A stretch of 45,810 nucleotides of DNA from assembly GCA_023700805.1 (NCBI GenBank), contig JAMPYF010000036.1, positions 1 through 45,810 of the forward strand, given 5' to 3'. Origin of the DNA: Sulfuritalea sp. Lineage in GTDB: Bacteria; Pseudomonadota; Gammaproteobacteria; Burkholderiales; Rhodocyclaceae. The position numbers and the translations under genes are program-made. Positions 16,545-26,641 of this stretch are shown in pieces (positions within the stretch are counted from its first letter, which is position 1; each line of letters starts with the position of its first letter). The notes under the pieces are model-generated. The model ran no database searches. It saw nothing but the letters and a program-made list of their open reading frames with translations, and had not been told where the DNA came from.

Positions 16545-16716
16545 CAGCCCAAGACTTCGATGAACAACCTCACCGCATGAAGTATCGTGGCTTCGTAGGG
16601 CCTCAAGCTGGCAAATTGGCCCGCCCCTCCCATCCTCCCCTCGCGGGGAGGCTACCAATTGGCTCGCTGCGCTCGAAGCTGAAACTGCGCGCTTGGCGAT
16701 GTAGTTCGCGTTAACA
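16545..16716. repeat. Intergenic palindromic region between ferredoxin and hydrolase genes
   Basis: Contains a perfect hairpin CCTCCCC–TCGC–GGGGAGG (16634-16651) flanked by an outer pair AAATTGG/CCAATTGG. No T-run follows, so it looks more like a REP-type element than an intrinsic terminator. No gene is seen. Confidence 0.5.
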
Positions 16717-17373
16717 ATGTCGCGGCACGAAAGAGTCCTGATCGACGGACCCGACGGCAAGATCGAGGTCTTCGTCGAGGCGCACGAGAACCCGCAGGGC
16801 ATCGCCCTGATCGCGCACCCGCATCCGCTGTTCGGCGGCACCGCCGACAACAAGGTCGTCACCACCCTGGCGCGCGCCTTCCGCGAGCGCGGCTGCATCA
16901 CGCTGCGGCCGAGCTTTCGCGGCGTCGGCGGCAGCGAGGGGGAACACGACCACGGCGATGCCGAGACCGACGACGTGCTGGCGGTACACGACTGGGCGCG
17001 CGCCCGCTATGCCGGCGTATTGACGGCATCCGGCGCCGCGCTGCCGCTCTACCTGGCCGGTTTTTCCTTCGGCGCCTACGTCACCACGCGCCTGGCCAGG
17101 CGCCTTGCCGCGGCCGGCGACCCGGCGCGCTGGCTGGTGCTGGTCGGCACCGCGGCCGGCTTCGTCGAAGGCGCGCGCACTTACCAGACCGAAGCGGTGA
17201 CCGCCGACACGCTGGTGATCCACGGCTCGGCCGACCAGACCGTGCGCCTCGACAACGTGCTGGCCTGGGCCCAGCCGCTGGAGATCCCGGTGGTGGTGAT
17301 CCCCGGCGCCGACCATTTCTTCCACCGCCGCCTGCACCTGATCCGCGACATCATCCAGCGCGCCTGGCACTAG
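16717..17373 (+). CDS. Alpha/beta hydrolase (dienelactone-hydrolase-like)
   Basis: 218 residues. Strand-loop HPHPLFGGT (34-42) typical of the YdeN/KynB-like short hydrolases, RPSFRGVGGSEG, nucleophile elbow GFSFG with Ser117, then the acid in HGSADQTV and the base in GADHFF. Cytoplasmic esterase/hydrolase of unknown substrate. The start codon follows GCGTTAACA with no strong ribosome site. Confidence 0.85.
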   Translation: MSRHERVLIDGPDGKIEVFVEAHENPQGIALIAHPHPLFGGTADNKVVTTLARAFRERGCITLRPSFRGVGGSEGEHDHGDAETDDVLAVHDWARARYAGVLTASGAALPLYLAGFSFGAYVTTRLARRLAAAGDPARWLVLVGTAAGFVEGARTYQTEAVTADTLVIHGSADQTVRLDNVLAWAQPLEIPVVVIPGADHFFHRRLHLIRDIIQRAWH

Positions 17374-17393
17374 GCGGCGCGCGCCCGCGCCGC

Positions 17394-19154
17394 CTAGTGC
17401 GGCACGGCGTCCCAGGCCTTGCGTATCTGCTCCAGGCGGTGGTTGCCGGCATCGCGCAGGCTGACGAAATTCATGTAGCCCTGCATGCGGTTGTTGAGAC
17501 GCCTGCTGGTGCCGACATCCATCGCCAATTTGCCCGCGGCGGCTTCCTCGAAGCACTTGACGATGCAGGTGGCGGCATTGAGATGCACCGCCACGTTCTT
17601 GTTGGCCTCGGCCAGGCGCGAAAACTCTTCCACGGCATCCAGCAGCCGGCCATGCTTGGCCATGTCGGCGGCGGCGACGTTCATCTGCCGCAGATTCTCG
17701 GTAGCGCCTGCGGCGATCTGCGTCGCCTGTTCCGTCCAGCCGCCGCTGGCCATCATCTGCTTGATGCGATCCTCGATCGACTGGTTGCCGATGTGGTCGT
17801 CGTAAAGCGCCTTGGCCATGCTGCATGCCGTCTGCTCGTCGCCCATCGTGACGGCGGCTTCAAGCACGAACATCGACTGCTCGCGATCGACTTCGAGGTC
17901 GTTGGCCTTGGCTGCTTCGAGCGTCTGCATCATCTCCTTGTAGGACTTCGCCGCGGCCTGTTGATCGCCCTTGGTCACCGCCGTCGCATAGGAAACCGTT
18001 TTGGCGGACAGATTGTAGGCGGGGTCGTTCTTGTGGAAATCGGCCAGATTGCCGGCGAGCCCGTCCAGCCGGTCCAGCGCCCCCTTGCTGCCGCTCCTGA
18101 TCAGCATCGCGGCATAGCTGCAGAAATCTCCCGGCCGCACGAAGCTCGACCCGCGACCGTGCAGGTGCATCAGGCCGTAAGCATCGACGGCGGTCTGCAG
18201 GTCGTCGGTGGCGATCGCGATGCGCGCGATCTCGCGCTGCCGCGTCAGAGACTTCGGATTCTTCTGCAGCACCAGCTTGAGCAGCGCCTTGGTGGCCTCG
18301 AGATCGCCCTTGCGTTCATGCACCTTGGCCAGCAAGTCGTGGGCATGCAGGTAGTCCGGATTGTCGTGGATCAGTTCCTCGATGATCGCCGCGGTTTCGT
18401 CGTAGCGATCGAGATGGAAGAAGGCCTTGGCCTTGCCCAGCTTGGCCCACGGCAGGCGCGGCCGCACTTCGAGTATGGATTCGAAATGGTCGTAGGCCTC
18501 CTGGTAGTGCTCCATCTGCATCATGCAGTCGCCGGCGATGCGCTGGAAGCCGGCGACGTGGCGCGGATGCTGCAGCGATTCGCTGCGGCACAGCGCCAGC
18601 GCCTGCTCGAACTGCCCGGCATCGAACAGATCGGTCGCGCCCTTCATGACCTGGCGCTGATCCCAGGCCCGGCCCAGGCGTTCGTGCAGCATCTCGGGCG
18701 AGATCGGCTTGATCAGGTAGTCGTCGGGCGCCAGTTCGACCGCCGAGAACACCTGTTCGTACTTGCGCTCGCCGGTGATCATGATCCAGATGGTCGATCG
18801 CGGCAGCAGTTTCTGCCGCCGCACCTCCTCCAGCAACTGCTGGCCGTCGCGCGTGTCGGAAAGTATGTAATCGCACAGCACCACGTCGTAATTGCCGCGG
18901 GTGCGGATGCGATACAGCGCATCGTGGTAGCTGTCGGAGACGTCGATCTTGCTGCCGCCGGCATTGACGATGGTGTTGCGCAGCCAGACCCGCATGGTCT
19001 GCGAGTCCTCGATCAGCAGATAGCTGAGCGCCGCGTACGGACAGGGCTGCGGCGGCGGCGACGGCCGCTGCTGCGCCGCCGTCGAATTGCCTTCGCCCGG
19101 CGTGCCGCCATCCAACAGGTGCAACAGATCATCCGCGCCAAACAATTCGGGCAT
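17394..19154 (-). CDS. Response regulator receiver with TPR repeats
   Basis: About 586 residues from [10 protein letters not shown], which has GGAG 11 bases upstream. ATGs at 19175 and 19241 are alternatives. After a Pro-rich linker comes a receiver domain ([19 protein letters not shown]; phosphoacceptor Asp in VLCDYIL; ITGE; conserved Lys in YLIKPISPE). The rest is helical with several TPR units ([56 protein letters not shown]). No DNA-binding or enzymatic output is present, so signalling would go through protein-protein contacts. No sensor kinase is adjacent. Divergent from the ABC exporter. Confidence 0.85.
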   Translation of the reverse strand: MPELFGADDLLHLLDGGTPGEGNSTAAQQRPSPPPQPCPYAALSYLLIEDSQTMRVWLRNTIVNAGGSKIDVSDSYHDALYRIRTRGNYDVVLCDYILSDTRDGQQLLEEVRRQKLLPRSTIWIMITGERKYEQVFSAVELAPDDYLIKPISPEMLHERLGRAWDQRQVMKGATDLFDAGQFEQALALCRSESLQHPRHVAGFQRIAGDCMMQMEHYQEAYDHFESILEVRPRLPWAKLGKAKAFFHLDRYDETAAIIEELIHDNPDYLHAHDLLAKVHERKGDLEATKALLKLVLQKNPKSLTRQREIARIAIATDDLQTAVDAYGLMHLHGRGSSFVRPGDFCSYAAMLIRSGSKGALDRLDGLAGNLADFHKNDPAYNLSAKTVSYATAVTKGDQQAAAKSYKEMMQTLEAAKANDLEVDREQSMFVLEAAVTMGDEQTACSMAKALYDDHIGNQSIEDRIKQMMASGGWTEQATQIAAGATENLRQMNVAAADMAKHGRLLDAVEEFSRLAEANKNVAVHLNAATCIVKCFEEAAAGKLAMDVGTSRRLNNRMQGYMNFVSLRDAGNHRLEQIRKAWDAVPH

Positions 19155-19304
19155 TGCCGATTCGACTCCATGCATGGAAAGCTGCCGCGACGCATTGCCG
19201 CCGACAGATCGCTCGCGGCTATTTTGCGCGCTTTTCGCCATGACGGGGCAGCGCCGGTGGCGTCGCGGCGGTAAGGCGCGGCCTGGAAATCCGGCGCAGG
19301 CTGT

Positions 19305-19310
19305 TAGAAT
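19305..19310 (+). promoter_or_regulatory. Possible -10 box for the NodIJ-type operon
   Basis: TAGAAT, 14 bases before a GGAGGAG ribosome site at 19324-19330. The transcript would carry the short ORF at 19337. Confidence 0.35.
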
Positions 19311-19336
19311 TTCGGCCTCGTCCGGAGGAGTCTGCA

Positions 19337-19359
19337 GTGCGTCGCGTGCCTGGTCATCC

Positions 19360-19363
<4 letters not shown>
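19337..19363 (+). other. Possible 8-codon leader ORF coupled to the ABC gene
   Basis: GTG 6 bases after GGAGGAG opens an 8-codon frame (VRRVPGHP) whose TGA overlaps the ABC ATG at 19360 as ATGA. The ATG at 19360 is about 30 bases from that ribosome site, too far for direct initiation, so coupling or reinitiation is the simplest reading. Confidence 0.4.
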
Positions 19364-20271
<908 letters not shown>

Positions 20272-20272
20272 C

Positions 20273-21046
20273 ATGGACATGTTCCCCCAACTCTCGCTGC
20301 GCGCCTTCGCGGTCTGGCGGCGCAATTTCCTGGTCTGGAAGAAGCTCGCGATTCCCTCGCTGCTGGGCAACCTGGCCGACCCGATGATCTATCTGTTCGG
20401 CCTCGGCTACGGGCTCGGCGGGCTGTTGCCGCAGATCAACGGCGTCTCCTACATCGCCTTTCTCGCCGCCGGCACGGTCTGCGCGTCGACCATGAACGCG
20501 GCTTCCTTCGAGGCGCTCTACTCGGCCTTCTCGCGCATGCACGTGCAGCGCACCTGGGAGGCGATCATGAACGCGCCGGTGACGCTGGAAGACGTGATGG
20601 CCGGCGAACTGCTGTGGGCGGCGGCCAAGGCCACGCTGTCGGGCACCGCGATCCTGGTGGTCATCGCGGTGCTGGGCCTGGTCGCCTCGCCCCTGGCGCT
20701 GTGGGCGCTGCCGGTGATCTTCCTCACCGGCCTGGCCTTCGCGTCGCTGGGCCTGATCGTCACCGCGCTGGCGCCCTCCTACGATTTCTTCATGTACTAC
20801 TTCACGCTGTTCATCACACCCATGGTGCTGCTGTGCGGCGTGTTCTTTCCGGCCGACCAGTTGCCGCCGCTGGTGCAGGCGGTGGCGGCCTGGCTGCCGC
20901 TGACCCATGCCGTGGCGCTGGTGCGGCCGCTGCTGTTCGGCGAGATTCCGGCCGGCATCGTCGGCCACGTCGCGTCCCTGCTGGCGGTCGCCGCGATCGC
21001 CTTCTGGATCGCGCTGACGCTGATTCGGCGCCGCCTGCTGAAGTAA
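20273..21046 (+). CDS. ABC-2 type exporter permease, NodJ type
   Basis: 257 residues, six predicted transmembrane helices. Contains GNLADPMIYLFGLGYGLGG, the NodJ-like PVTLEDVMAGELLWAA segment, and the ABC-2 signature around GVFFPADQLPPLVQAVAAWLPLTH. Starts 1 base after the ATPase stop. Forms the membrane channel of the exporter. Confidence 0.9.
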   Translation: MDMFPQLSLRAFAVWRRNFLVWKKLAIPSLLGNLADPMIYLFGLGYGLGGLLPQINGVSYIAFLAAGTVCASTMNAASFEALYSAFSRMHVQRTWEAIMNAPVTLEDVMAGELLWAAAKATLSGTAILVVIAVLGLVASPLALWALPVIFLTGLAFASLGLIVTALAPSYDFFMYYFTLFITPMVLLCGVFFPADQLPPLVQAVAAWLPLTHAVALVRPLLFGEIPAGIVGHVASLLAVAAIAFWIALTLIRRRLLK

Positions 21047-21055
21047 AATTGCCGC

Positions 21056-21256
21056 ATGGACATCATACTCAACGGCGAGCCGCAGCAATTGCCGGCGCCG
21101 CTCTCCATCGCTGCCTTGCTCGATGCCCGCGGTCTCGCGGGACAACGCGTCGCGGTGGAACGCAACGGCGAGATCGTGGCGAAAAGCCGGCACGCCGAAA
21201 CCCTGCTCGCCGCGGGCGACCGCATTGAAATCGTCGTCGCCGTCGGCGGCGGCTGA
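21056..21256 (+). CDS. thiS: Sulfur carrier protein ThiS
   Basis: 66 residues, ubiquitin-like fold, ending in the required Gly-Gly (VVAVGGG). The C-terminus is adenylated then thiocarboxylated and gives sulfur to ThiG for the thiazole ring of thiamine. Contains VAVERNGEIVAKS, typical of the family. No TPP riboswitch is seen in the 9-base gap from the permease gene. Confidence 0.93.
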   Translation: MDIILNGEPQQLPAPLSIAALLDARGLAGQRVAVERNGEIVAKSRHAETLLAAGDRIEIVVAVGGG

Positions 21257-21280
21257 ACGCCTCCCCAGGATCCGCAAACC

Positions 21281-22084
21281 ATGAACACAGATCGTCTCCT
21301 CATCGCCGGCAAGGCCTATAACTCGCGCCTGCTGGTCGGCACCGGCAAGTACCAGGACTTCGCCCAGACGCGCGCCGCGATCGATGCCTCGGGCGCCGAG
21401 ATCATCACCGTCGCGATCCGCCGCACCAACATCGGCCAGGAGCCGGGCCAGCCCTCGCTGCTGGACGTGCTGCCGCCCGCGCAATTCACCATCCTGCCCA
21501 ACACCGCGGGCTGCTACACGGCCGACGATGCGGTGCGCACCCTGCGCCTGGCGCGCGAACTGCTCGACGGCCATGCGCTGGTCAAGCTCGAAGTGCTGGG
21601 CGACCCGCAGACCCTGTTCCCCAACATGCCGGAAACCCTCAAGGCCGCCGCGACCCTGGTCAAGGACGGCTTTCAGGTCATGGTGTATTGCGCCGACGAT
21701 CCGATCCAGGCGCGCATGCTGGAAGACATCGGCTGCGTCGCGATCATGCCGCTGGCCTCGCTCATCGGTTCCGGCATGGGCATTTTGAATCCGTGGAACC
21801 TCAAGCTGATCATCGAGCAATCGAAGGTGCCGGTGCTGGTCGATGCCGGCGTCGGCACCGCCTCGGACGCGGCGATCGCGATGGAGCTGGGCTGCGACGG
21901 CGTGCTGATGAACACCGCGATCGCCGGTGCCCAGGATCCGGTGCTGATGGCCGGCGCCATGAAGAAGGCGGTCGAGGCCGGACGCGAGGCCTTCCGCGCC
22001 GGACGCATGCCGAAGAAGTATTACGCGGCGACGCCCAGCTCGCCCAGCGGCGGGCTGATTGGCCAAGGCCAGGGCAGCAAGTGA
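21281..22084 (+). CDS. thiG: Thiazole synthase ThiG
   Basis: 267 residues. TIM-barrel with Schiff-base Lys102 ([10 protein letters not shown]), the N-terminal TGKY segment, RRTNIGQ, and the phosphate loop [20 protein letters not shown]. Condenses deoxyxylulose phosphate, dehydroglycine and ThiS thiocarboxylate into the thiamine thiazole. 24 bases after thiS. Confidence 0.95.
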   Translation: MNTDRLLIAGKAYNSRLLVGTGKYQDFAQTRAAIDASGAEIITVAIRRTNIGQEPGQPSLLDVLPPAQFTILPNTAGCYTADDAVRTLRLARELLDGHALVKLEVLGDPQTLFPNMPETLKAAATLVKDGFQVMVYCADDPIQARMLEDIGCVAIMPLASLIGSGMGILNPWNLKLIIEQSKVPVLVDAGVGTASDAAIAMELGCDGVLMNTAIAGAQDPVLMAGAMKKAVEAGREAFRAGRMPKKYYAATPSSPSGGLIGQGQGSK

Positions 22085-22650
22085 GGCGTTTGCTCGCCGG
22101 CGCCCTGTGCGCGGCGCTGCTGGGAGCAGCGCAGGCTGCGGATGCGCCGGCCGCAATCGGCGCCGCCGCGGCGCCGGGCGAAGCCCAACAGAAGGTGATT
22201 GCCGGGCGCAGCGGCTATGCCCACGACCAGCCCGAGATACTCCTGCGCCAGCGCCTGTTCGGCCTGGCGCACGGGTTGTCGCTGCTGGCCGCCGCCTGCC
22301 TCGACCTGCCGGCGCATTCCGAACCTATCCAGGACGCCTACGCCGCCTGGCATGCGAAACAGGCCAAGGCGATCGAAGCCATCGTGCATGACCTGGCCGC
22401 CTATTATTTCGGGCCGCGCGCCGAGGCGGCGCGCTGGCCCGATCTGTCGCGCGCCCTGAATCTGATCGACAACATCCAGCCGGCATTGAACGAAGTGACT
22501 TTGCACGCCGCCTGCGCCAGCCTGCCCGAGGCGATCGCCCGGCCGCGCTATGCGCTCGACAAACTGCTGACCGGTACGGTCGAGCCGGAGACCCTGCCGG
22601 ACATCGTCGCCGTACCGCCAGCGCCAACTCTTCCAGCGCCCGCCCAATGA
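22081..22650 (+). CDS. Exported protein of unknown function
   Basis: 189 residues from a GTG that overlaps the thiG stop (GTGA). Residues 1-20 are a signal peptide ([20 protein letters not shown]). The mature protein is helical with [19 protein letters not shown], a paired Cys (one in [11 protein letters not shown], one in LHAACASLP) and a Pro/Ala C-terminus. The last codons ([11 protein letters not shown]) are written by a copy of the dispersed 17-base repeat, so the repeat has probably altered the C-terminus. The stop overlaps trmB as ATGA. Confidence 0.72.
   Translation: MRRLLAGALCAALLGAAQAADAPAAIGAAAAPGEAQQKVIAGRSGYAHDQPEILLRQRLFGLAHGLSLLAAACLDLPAHSEPIQDAYAAWHAKQAKAIEAIVHDLAAYYFGPRAEAARWPDLSRALNLIDNIQPALNEVTLHAACASLPEAIARPRYALDKLLTGTVEPETLPDIVAVPPAPTLPAPAQ
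22616..22632 (-). repeat. Dispersed 17-base repeat, copy 2
   Basis: Complement of AAGAGTTGGCGCTGGCG, inside the 3' end of the exported-protein gene just before trmB. Confidence 0.7.
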
Positions 22651-23366
22651 GCCAGAGCGAAGACGAGACCGCAGACGAAACCGCGGCCACCGGGCGCCGC
22701 GCCGGCCACATCCGCAGCTTCGTCCTGCGCCAGGGCCGCGTCTCCGATGCCCAGCGGCGCTTCCACGAGGAAGGCATGCCGCGCTGGGGCATTCCCTATC
22801 AATCGACGCCGCTCGATCTCGATGCAATCTTCGGGCGCGCCGCGCCGCGGATTCTGGAGATCGGCTGCGGCATGGGCGAGACCACGGCGATCATCGCCGC
22901 GCAGCATCCGCAAAACGACTATCTCGGCATCGAGGTGCACACGCCCGGCGTCGGCAGCCTGCTGAAGGAAATCGCCACGCGCGAACTCTCCAATCTGCGG
23001 GTGATCCAGCACGATGCGGTGGAGGTGGTGCGCGACATGATCGCGCCCGATGCGCTGGCCGGCATACACATTTTCTTTCCCGATCCCTGGCCGAAAAAGC
23101 GCCAGCAGAAGCGCCGCCTGATCCGGCCCGAATTCGTCAGGCTGCTGGCCACGCGCCTGGCGCCCAACGGCTACCTGCACTGCGCCACCGACTGGGAGGA
23201 TTACGCCCATCAGATGCTGGAGGTGCTGTCTGCCGAAGCACTGCTGCTGAACATGGCCACCGGCTTCACGCCGCGCCCGCCCTACCGACCGCAGACCAAG
23301 TTCGAAACGCGCGGCCTGAGACTAGGTCACGGCGTCTGGGACGTGGTCTTTCGCCGCAAGCCCTGA
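22647..23366 (+). CDS. trmB: tRNA (guanine-N7)-methyltransferase
   Basis: 239 residues. SAM-binding [10 protein letters not shown], acidic loop [28 protein letters not shown] (the TrmB signature) and C-terminal TKFETRG. Makes m7G46 in tRNA. Starts in ATGA overlap with the exported-protein gene. Confidence 0.95.
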   Translation: MSQSEDETADETAATGRRAGHIRSFVLRQGRVSDAQRRFHEEGMPRWGIPYQSTPLDLDAIFGRAAPRILEIGCGMGETTAIIAAQHPQNDYLGIEVHTPGVGSLLKEIATRELSNLRVIQHDAVEVVRDMIAPDALAGIHIFFPDPWPKKRQQKRRLIRPEFVRLLATRLAPNGYLHCATDWEDYAHQMLEVLSAEALLLNMATGFTPRPPYRPQTKFETRGLRLGHGVWDVVFRRKP

Positions 23367-23367
23367 C

Positions 23368-24510
23368 ATGTTCAATCTCGACGTCCGCTCGGTGATCCTG
23401 GTCGCCGGCGTCCTCAGCCTGCTGATGGCCCTGGTGCTGTTCTTCCTGCGCCGCAGCTTCCCCCCCAGCATCCGCGGCCTGGGCGAGTGGGCCGCGGCAC
23501 CGGCGATCATCTTCGTCTCCACTTTGCTGTTCGGCGCACGCGGCGCGATCCCCGATCTGCTCTCGGTGGTGCTCGCCAACATGCTGTTGCTGGGCGGCGC
23601 CGTGCTGATGTATTTCGGCAGCCAACGCTTCTTCAACCTGGCGCCGTCCTTGCGCCTGTGGAGCGGTCTGCTGGTGCTCGCGCTGCTGGCCCTGAGCTGG
23701 TTCGCGCTGGTCGAGCCGCACTACGGCGTGCGCGTGGCGATCGTCGGCGGCCTGATGAGCCTGATCGCCCTGGCCCATGCGCGCCTGATCCTGCACCATG
23801 GGCCGCGCGCCTTCTCCAGCAACTTCGCCGGCGGCGCCCAACTGTTGCTGGCCCTGAGCCAGGCCATGCGCGGCCTGTCGGCCTTCGACCTCGCCGCCGG
23901 CGACCGTATCCTGGACAACACCCTGCCGACGCAAACCGTCTACGTCACACTCAATGCCTTCACCATATTGATGACGACCATAGGCATGGTGCTGATGGCG
24001 ACCGACCGGCTGCGCGCCGAGATCGAGTACCTGGCCAGCCACGACACGCTGACCGGCGCGCTCAGCCGCCGCGTGCTGATCGACGCCTGCGAACAGGAGC
24101 TCGAACGCTGCCGACGCAAGGGGCGCAGCATGTCGCTGCTGATGATCGACCTCGACAACTTCAAGGCGATCAACGATGCCTACGGGCATCTCGCCGGCGA
24201 TCGCGTGCTGGTCGATTTCACCGGCCGCGCCAAGGCCGCGCTGCGCCGCCCCGACCGCTTCGGCCGTTTCGGCGGCGAGGAATTCGTCGCGCTGCTGCCG
24301 GAAACCAGCCTCGACGAAGCCCTCGTCGTCGCCGAAAGGATACGCGCCGAAGTTGCGAACGCCACCACGGAGCAGGGCTACACGGTCAGCATCGGTGTCG
24401 CCGGCAGCCGTGCCGACGACGACACGGTCGACGCCATCCTGAGCCGTGCCGACACGGCGATGTATGCGGCCAAGGCGGCCGGCCGCAATTGCGTGAGGCC
24501 GGCAGGCTAG
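23368..24510 (+). CDS. Membrane diguanylate cyclase (GGDEF)
   Basis: 380 residues. Six or so transmembrane helices in 1-212, then a GGDEF domain at about 218-378. The active-site motif is intact (GGEEF, 302-306) and an RxxD inhibitory site (RRPD, 293-296) lies five residues upstream, so product feedback is expected. Synthesises c-di-GMP. The sensory input of the membrane part is unknown. One base after trmB. Confidence 0.9.
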   Translation: MFNLDVRSVILVAGVLSLLMALVLFFLRRSFPPSIRGLGEWAAAPAIIFVSTLLFGARGAIPDLLSVVLANMLLLGGAVLMYFGSQRFFNLAPSLRLWSGLLVLALLALSWFALVEPHYGVRVAIVGGLMSLIALAHARLILHHGPRAFSSNFAGGAQLLLALSQAMRGLSAFDLAAGDRILDNTLPTQTVYVTLNAFTILMTTIGMVLMATDRLRAEIEYLASHDTLTGALSRRVLIDACEQELERCRRKGRSMSLLMIDLDNFKAINDAYGHLAGDRVLVDFTGRAKAALRRPDRFGRFGGEEFVALLPETSLDEALVVAERIRAEVANATTEQGYTVSIGVAGSRADDDTVDAILSRADTAMYAAKAAGRNCVRPAG

Positions 24511-24515
24511 CCGCC

Positions 24516-25676
24516 ATGGGCTTCGCCGCACATCCGCTGTGGCTGGTCGGCTTCCGGCCCTTCTTCGCGCTGGCCTGCCTCGCCGGGCTCAGCCTGCCGC
24601 TGCTCTGGGTGCTGATCTATCTCGGCACCCTGCCGCCGCCCGTCGCAGCCTTCACCGCGGTGCAATGGCATGCCCACGAAATGTTCTTCGGCTTCGGCTG
24701 GGCCGTGCTCGGCGGCTTCCTGTTGACCTCGACCAAGAACTGGGTGCAGATCCGCGGCTATCACGGCGCGTCGCTGATGGTTCTGGTCGCGGCCTGGCTG
24801 TTCGAGCGTGCCGGCATGTGGTTCGGCGGGCACTGGCCGGCCCTGCTGTTCCGCGTATCGAACAACCTGTTTCTCGCCGCCATCGTCGCCATGCTGCTAT
24901 GGACGCTGATCCGCCACCGCAAGAGCGACAGCTACCGCGACAATTATTTTTTCCTGCTGATCCTCCCGGTGTTCCTGCTGGCCAAATACCTGATGCTGAG
25001 CGCCGACTATTTCCAGACCGGCATCGTCATGGCCACCGGCCTGTTCCGCGTCGCCTTCCTGGTAATGCTGGAGCGCACCCTGACGCAGTTCATGAAGGGC
25101 ATCTTCCAGGTCGACATCCTGCGCCATGCGGCACTGGACCGCAGCATCAAGCTGCTCGCCCTGGCCCTGGTCGGCGCCGGCCTGCTGCCGCCCTGGCTGA
25201 CCGCCTCGCTGTCGCTGCTGCTGGCGCTGCTGCTGGCCGGCCGGCTGGCATTCTGGAAACCGCAACTGGCCCTGCGCCGGCTCGACCTCGGCATCATGTA
25301 TCTGGGCTATGCCGCCATCGTGCTGCAGCTCCTGGCCGAGTTCCTCGGCCGGGCCGCGCCGCCGGCCTGGGTCGGCGCCTTCTCGATGCATGTGTTCGGC
25401 CTCGGCGTCATGGGCCTGATCGTTCCGGCGATGCTGATCCGCATCGCCAAGGGCCACACCGGCCGCAAGGTCGTCTTCGAGCCGATCGACAAGGCCGTGC
25501 TGTGGCTGATGATCGCCGCCTTCCTGCTGCGCGTCGTCGCGCCCCAGTTCCACCCGCAAGCCTATGCGCTCTGGCTGGTGCTGGCCGCCTGCGGCTGGCT
25601 GGGCGGCTTCGGCATCCTCGCCTGGCGCCTGATCCCCTTCCTGCTGCAAGCCCGGGTGGACGGCAAGCAACACTAG
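24516..25676 (+). CDS. nnrS: NnrS family haem/copper membrane protein
   Basis: 386 residues from the ATG at 24516. About twelve hydrophobic helices. Family marks: LVGFRPFFALACLAG, QWHAHEMFFGFG (His ligands), GFLLTSTKNWVQI, MHVFGLGVMGLIVPAMLIRIAKGHTGR. NnrS proteins protect against nitrosative stress and are common in denitrifiers. The gene follows the diguanylate cyclase by 5 bases; no denitrification genes are in the window. Confidence 0.9.
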   Translation: MGFAAHPLWLVGFRPFFALACLAGLSLPLLWVLIYLGTLPPPVAAFTAVQWHAHEMFFGFGWAVLGGFLLTSTKNWVQIRGYHGASLMVLVAAWLFERAGMWFGGHWPALLFRVSNNLFLAAIVAMLLWTLIRHRKSDSYRDNYFFLLILPVFLLAKYLMLSADYFQTGIVMATGLFRVAFLVMLERTLTQFMKGIFQVDILRHAALDRSIKLLALALVGAGLLPPWLTASLSLLLALLLAGRLAFWKPQLALRRLDLGIMYLGYAAIVLQLLAEFLGRAAPPAWVGAFSMHVFGLGVMGLIVPAMLIRIAKGHTGRKVVFEPIDKAVLWLMIAAFLLRVVAPQFHPQAYALWLVLAACGWLGGFGILAWRLIPFLLQARVDGKQH

Positions 25677-25700
25677 AGTCCGCAGCCGCAACTCGCCGTG

Positions 25701-25727
25701 CCGCCAGCGCCAACTCTTCGCTGGCGG
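25701..25727. terminator. Hairpin between convergent nnrS and mlaF-like genes, built from repeat copy 3
   Basis: A perfect 9-bp stem CCGCCAGCG/CGCTGGCGG with loop CCAACTCTT. The left arm and loop (25702-25718) are an exact copy of the dispersed 17-base repeat (minus orientation). Lies between two convergent stop codons. It lacks a T-run, so a terminator role is a guess from position. Confidence 0.45.
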
Positions 25728-25733
25728 CTGGAC

Positions 25734-26543
25734 CTACCGGCCCAGATTGAGGTCGCTGCTGTAGGGCTCGCGCGGGTAGTGGAAGGCCACCGGGCCGTCG
25801 GGTTCGGCGTGGATGAACTGGTGCACCGAGGGGTTGTCCGAATTCAGCAGTTCGTCCGGTGTGCCAGCGGCGACGACCACGCCGCCGTGGATGAAGTAGG
25901 CATAGTCGACCACCTTGAGGGTTTCCGAGACGTCGTAGGTGACGACGATCGAGGTGGCGCCGAGGGCGTCGTTGAGGCGGCGGATCAGCTCGGCGATCAC
26001 GTTGAGCGAAATCGGATCGAGGCCGGCGAAGGGCTCGTCGTACATGGTCAGCATCGGATCGAGGGCGATCGCCCGCGCCAGCGCCACGCGCCGCGCCATG
26101 CCGCCGGAGAGTTCGTTGGGCATTAGGCCGCTGGAACCGCGCAGGCCGACGGCATGCAGCTTCATCAGCACCAGGGTGTGGATCAGGTCTTCGGGCAGGT
26201 CGGTCAGTTCGCGCATGGGAAAGGCGATGTTGTCGTACACCGAGATGTCGCTGAACAGGCCGCCGGCCTGGAACATCATGCCCATGTCGCGGCGCATCTC
26301 GTAGAGCCCCTTGTCGTCGAGTTCGTGCACGACGCGGCCATCGACGCGGACCCGTCCGCGGTCCGGACGCAACTGGCCGCCGATCAGCTTGAGGATGGTG
26401 CTCTTGCCGGCGCCGCTGACGCCGAGGATGCCGACCACCTTGCCGCGCGGCACGGCGAGCTGGATGCCCTTGAGCACCTGATTGCCGCCATAGGCAAAGT
26501 ACAGGTCCTCGATTTCGATCAGGTTCCCGGGTATGTCATTCAC
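25734..26543 (-). CDS. MlaF-like ABC transporter ATP-binding protein
   Basis: 269 residues from a GTG with GGAAG 7 bases upstream. Walker A GVSGAGKST (41-49), signature LSGGMARR, Walker B MLTMYDEPFAGLDP, as in MlaF/Ttg2A ATPases of phospholipid transport (MlaFEDB). The usual partners mlaE, mlaD and mlaB are not adjacent on either side. The gene lies downstream of the unknown two-TM protein gene. It may serve a permease encoded elsewhere. Confidence 0.82.
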   Translation of the reverse strand: MNDIPGNLIEIEDLYFAYGGNQVLKGIQLAVPRGKVVGILGVSGAGKSTILKLIGGQLRPDRGRVRVDGRVVHELDDKGLYEMRRDMGMMFQAGGLFSDISVYDNIAFPMRELTDLPEDLIHTLVLMKLHAVGLRGSSGLMPNELSGGMARRVALARAIALDPMLTMYDEPFAGLDPISLNVIAELIRRLNDALGATSIVVTYDVSETLKVVDYAYFIHGGVVVAAGTPDELLNSDNPSVHQFIHAEPDGPVAFHYPREPYSSDLNLGR

Positions 26544-26641
26544 GCTGTCGCTTCCTTGCTTGCCTATCGCGGTCGATCGCAGGGCGTTATGGTGACACAC
26601 ATCGCGGCGGATGGATTGCGGCCAGATGTTCGCTTCCATGA

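Noticed and set aside
21047..21055. TPP riboswitch before thiS
   Set aside because: The gap is only 9 bases and no THI-box sequence is found in the upstream permease gene.
23487..24515. N-terminal extension of the NnrS frame
   Set aside because: The frame is open through the diguanylate cyclase gene, but NnrS similarity begins only at the ATG at 24516.
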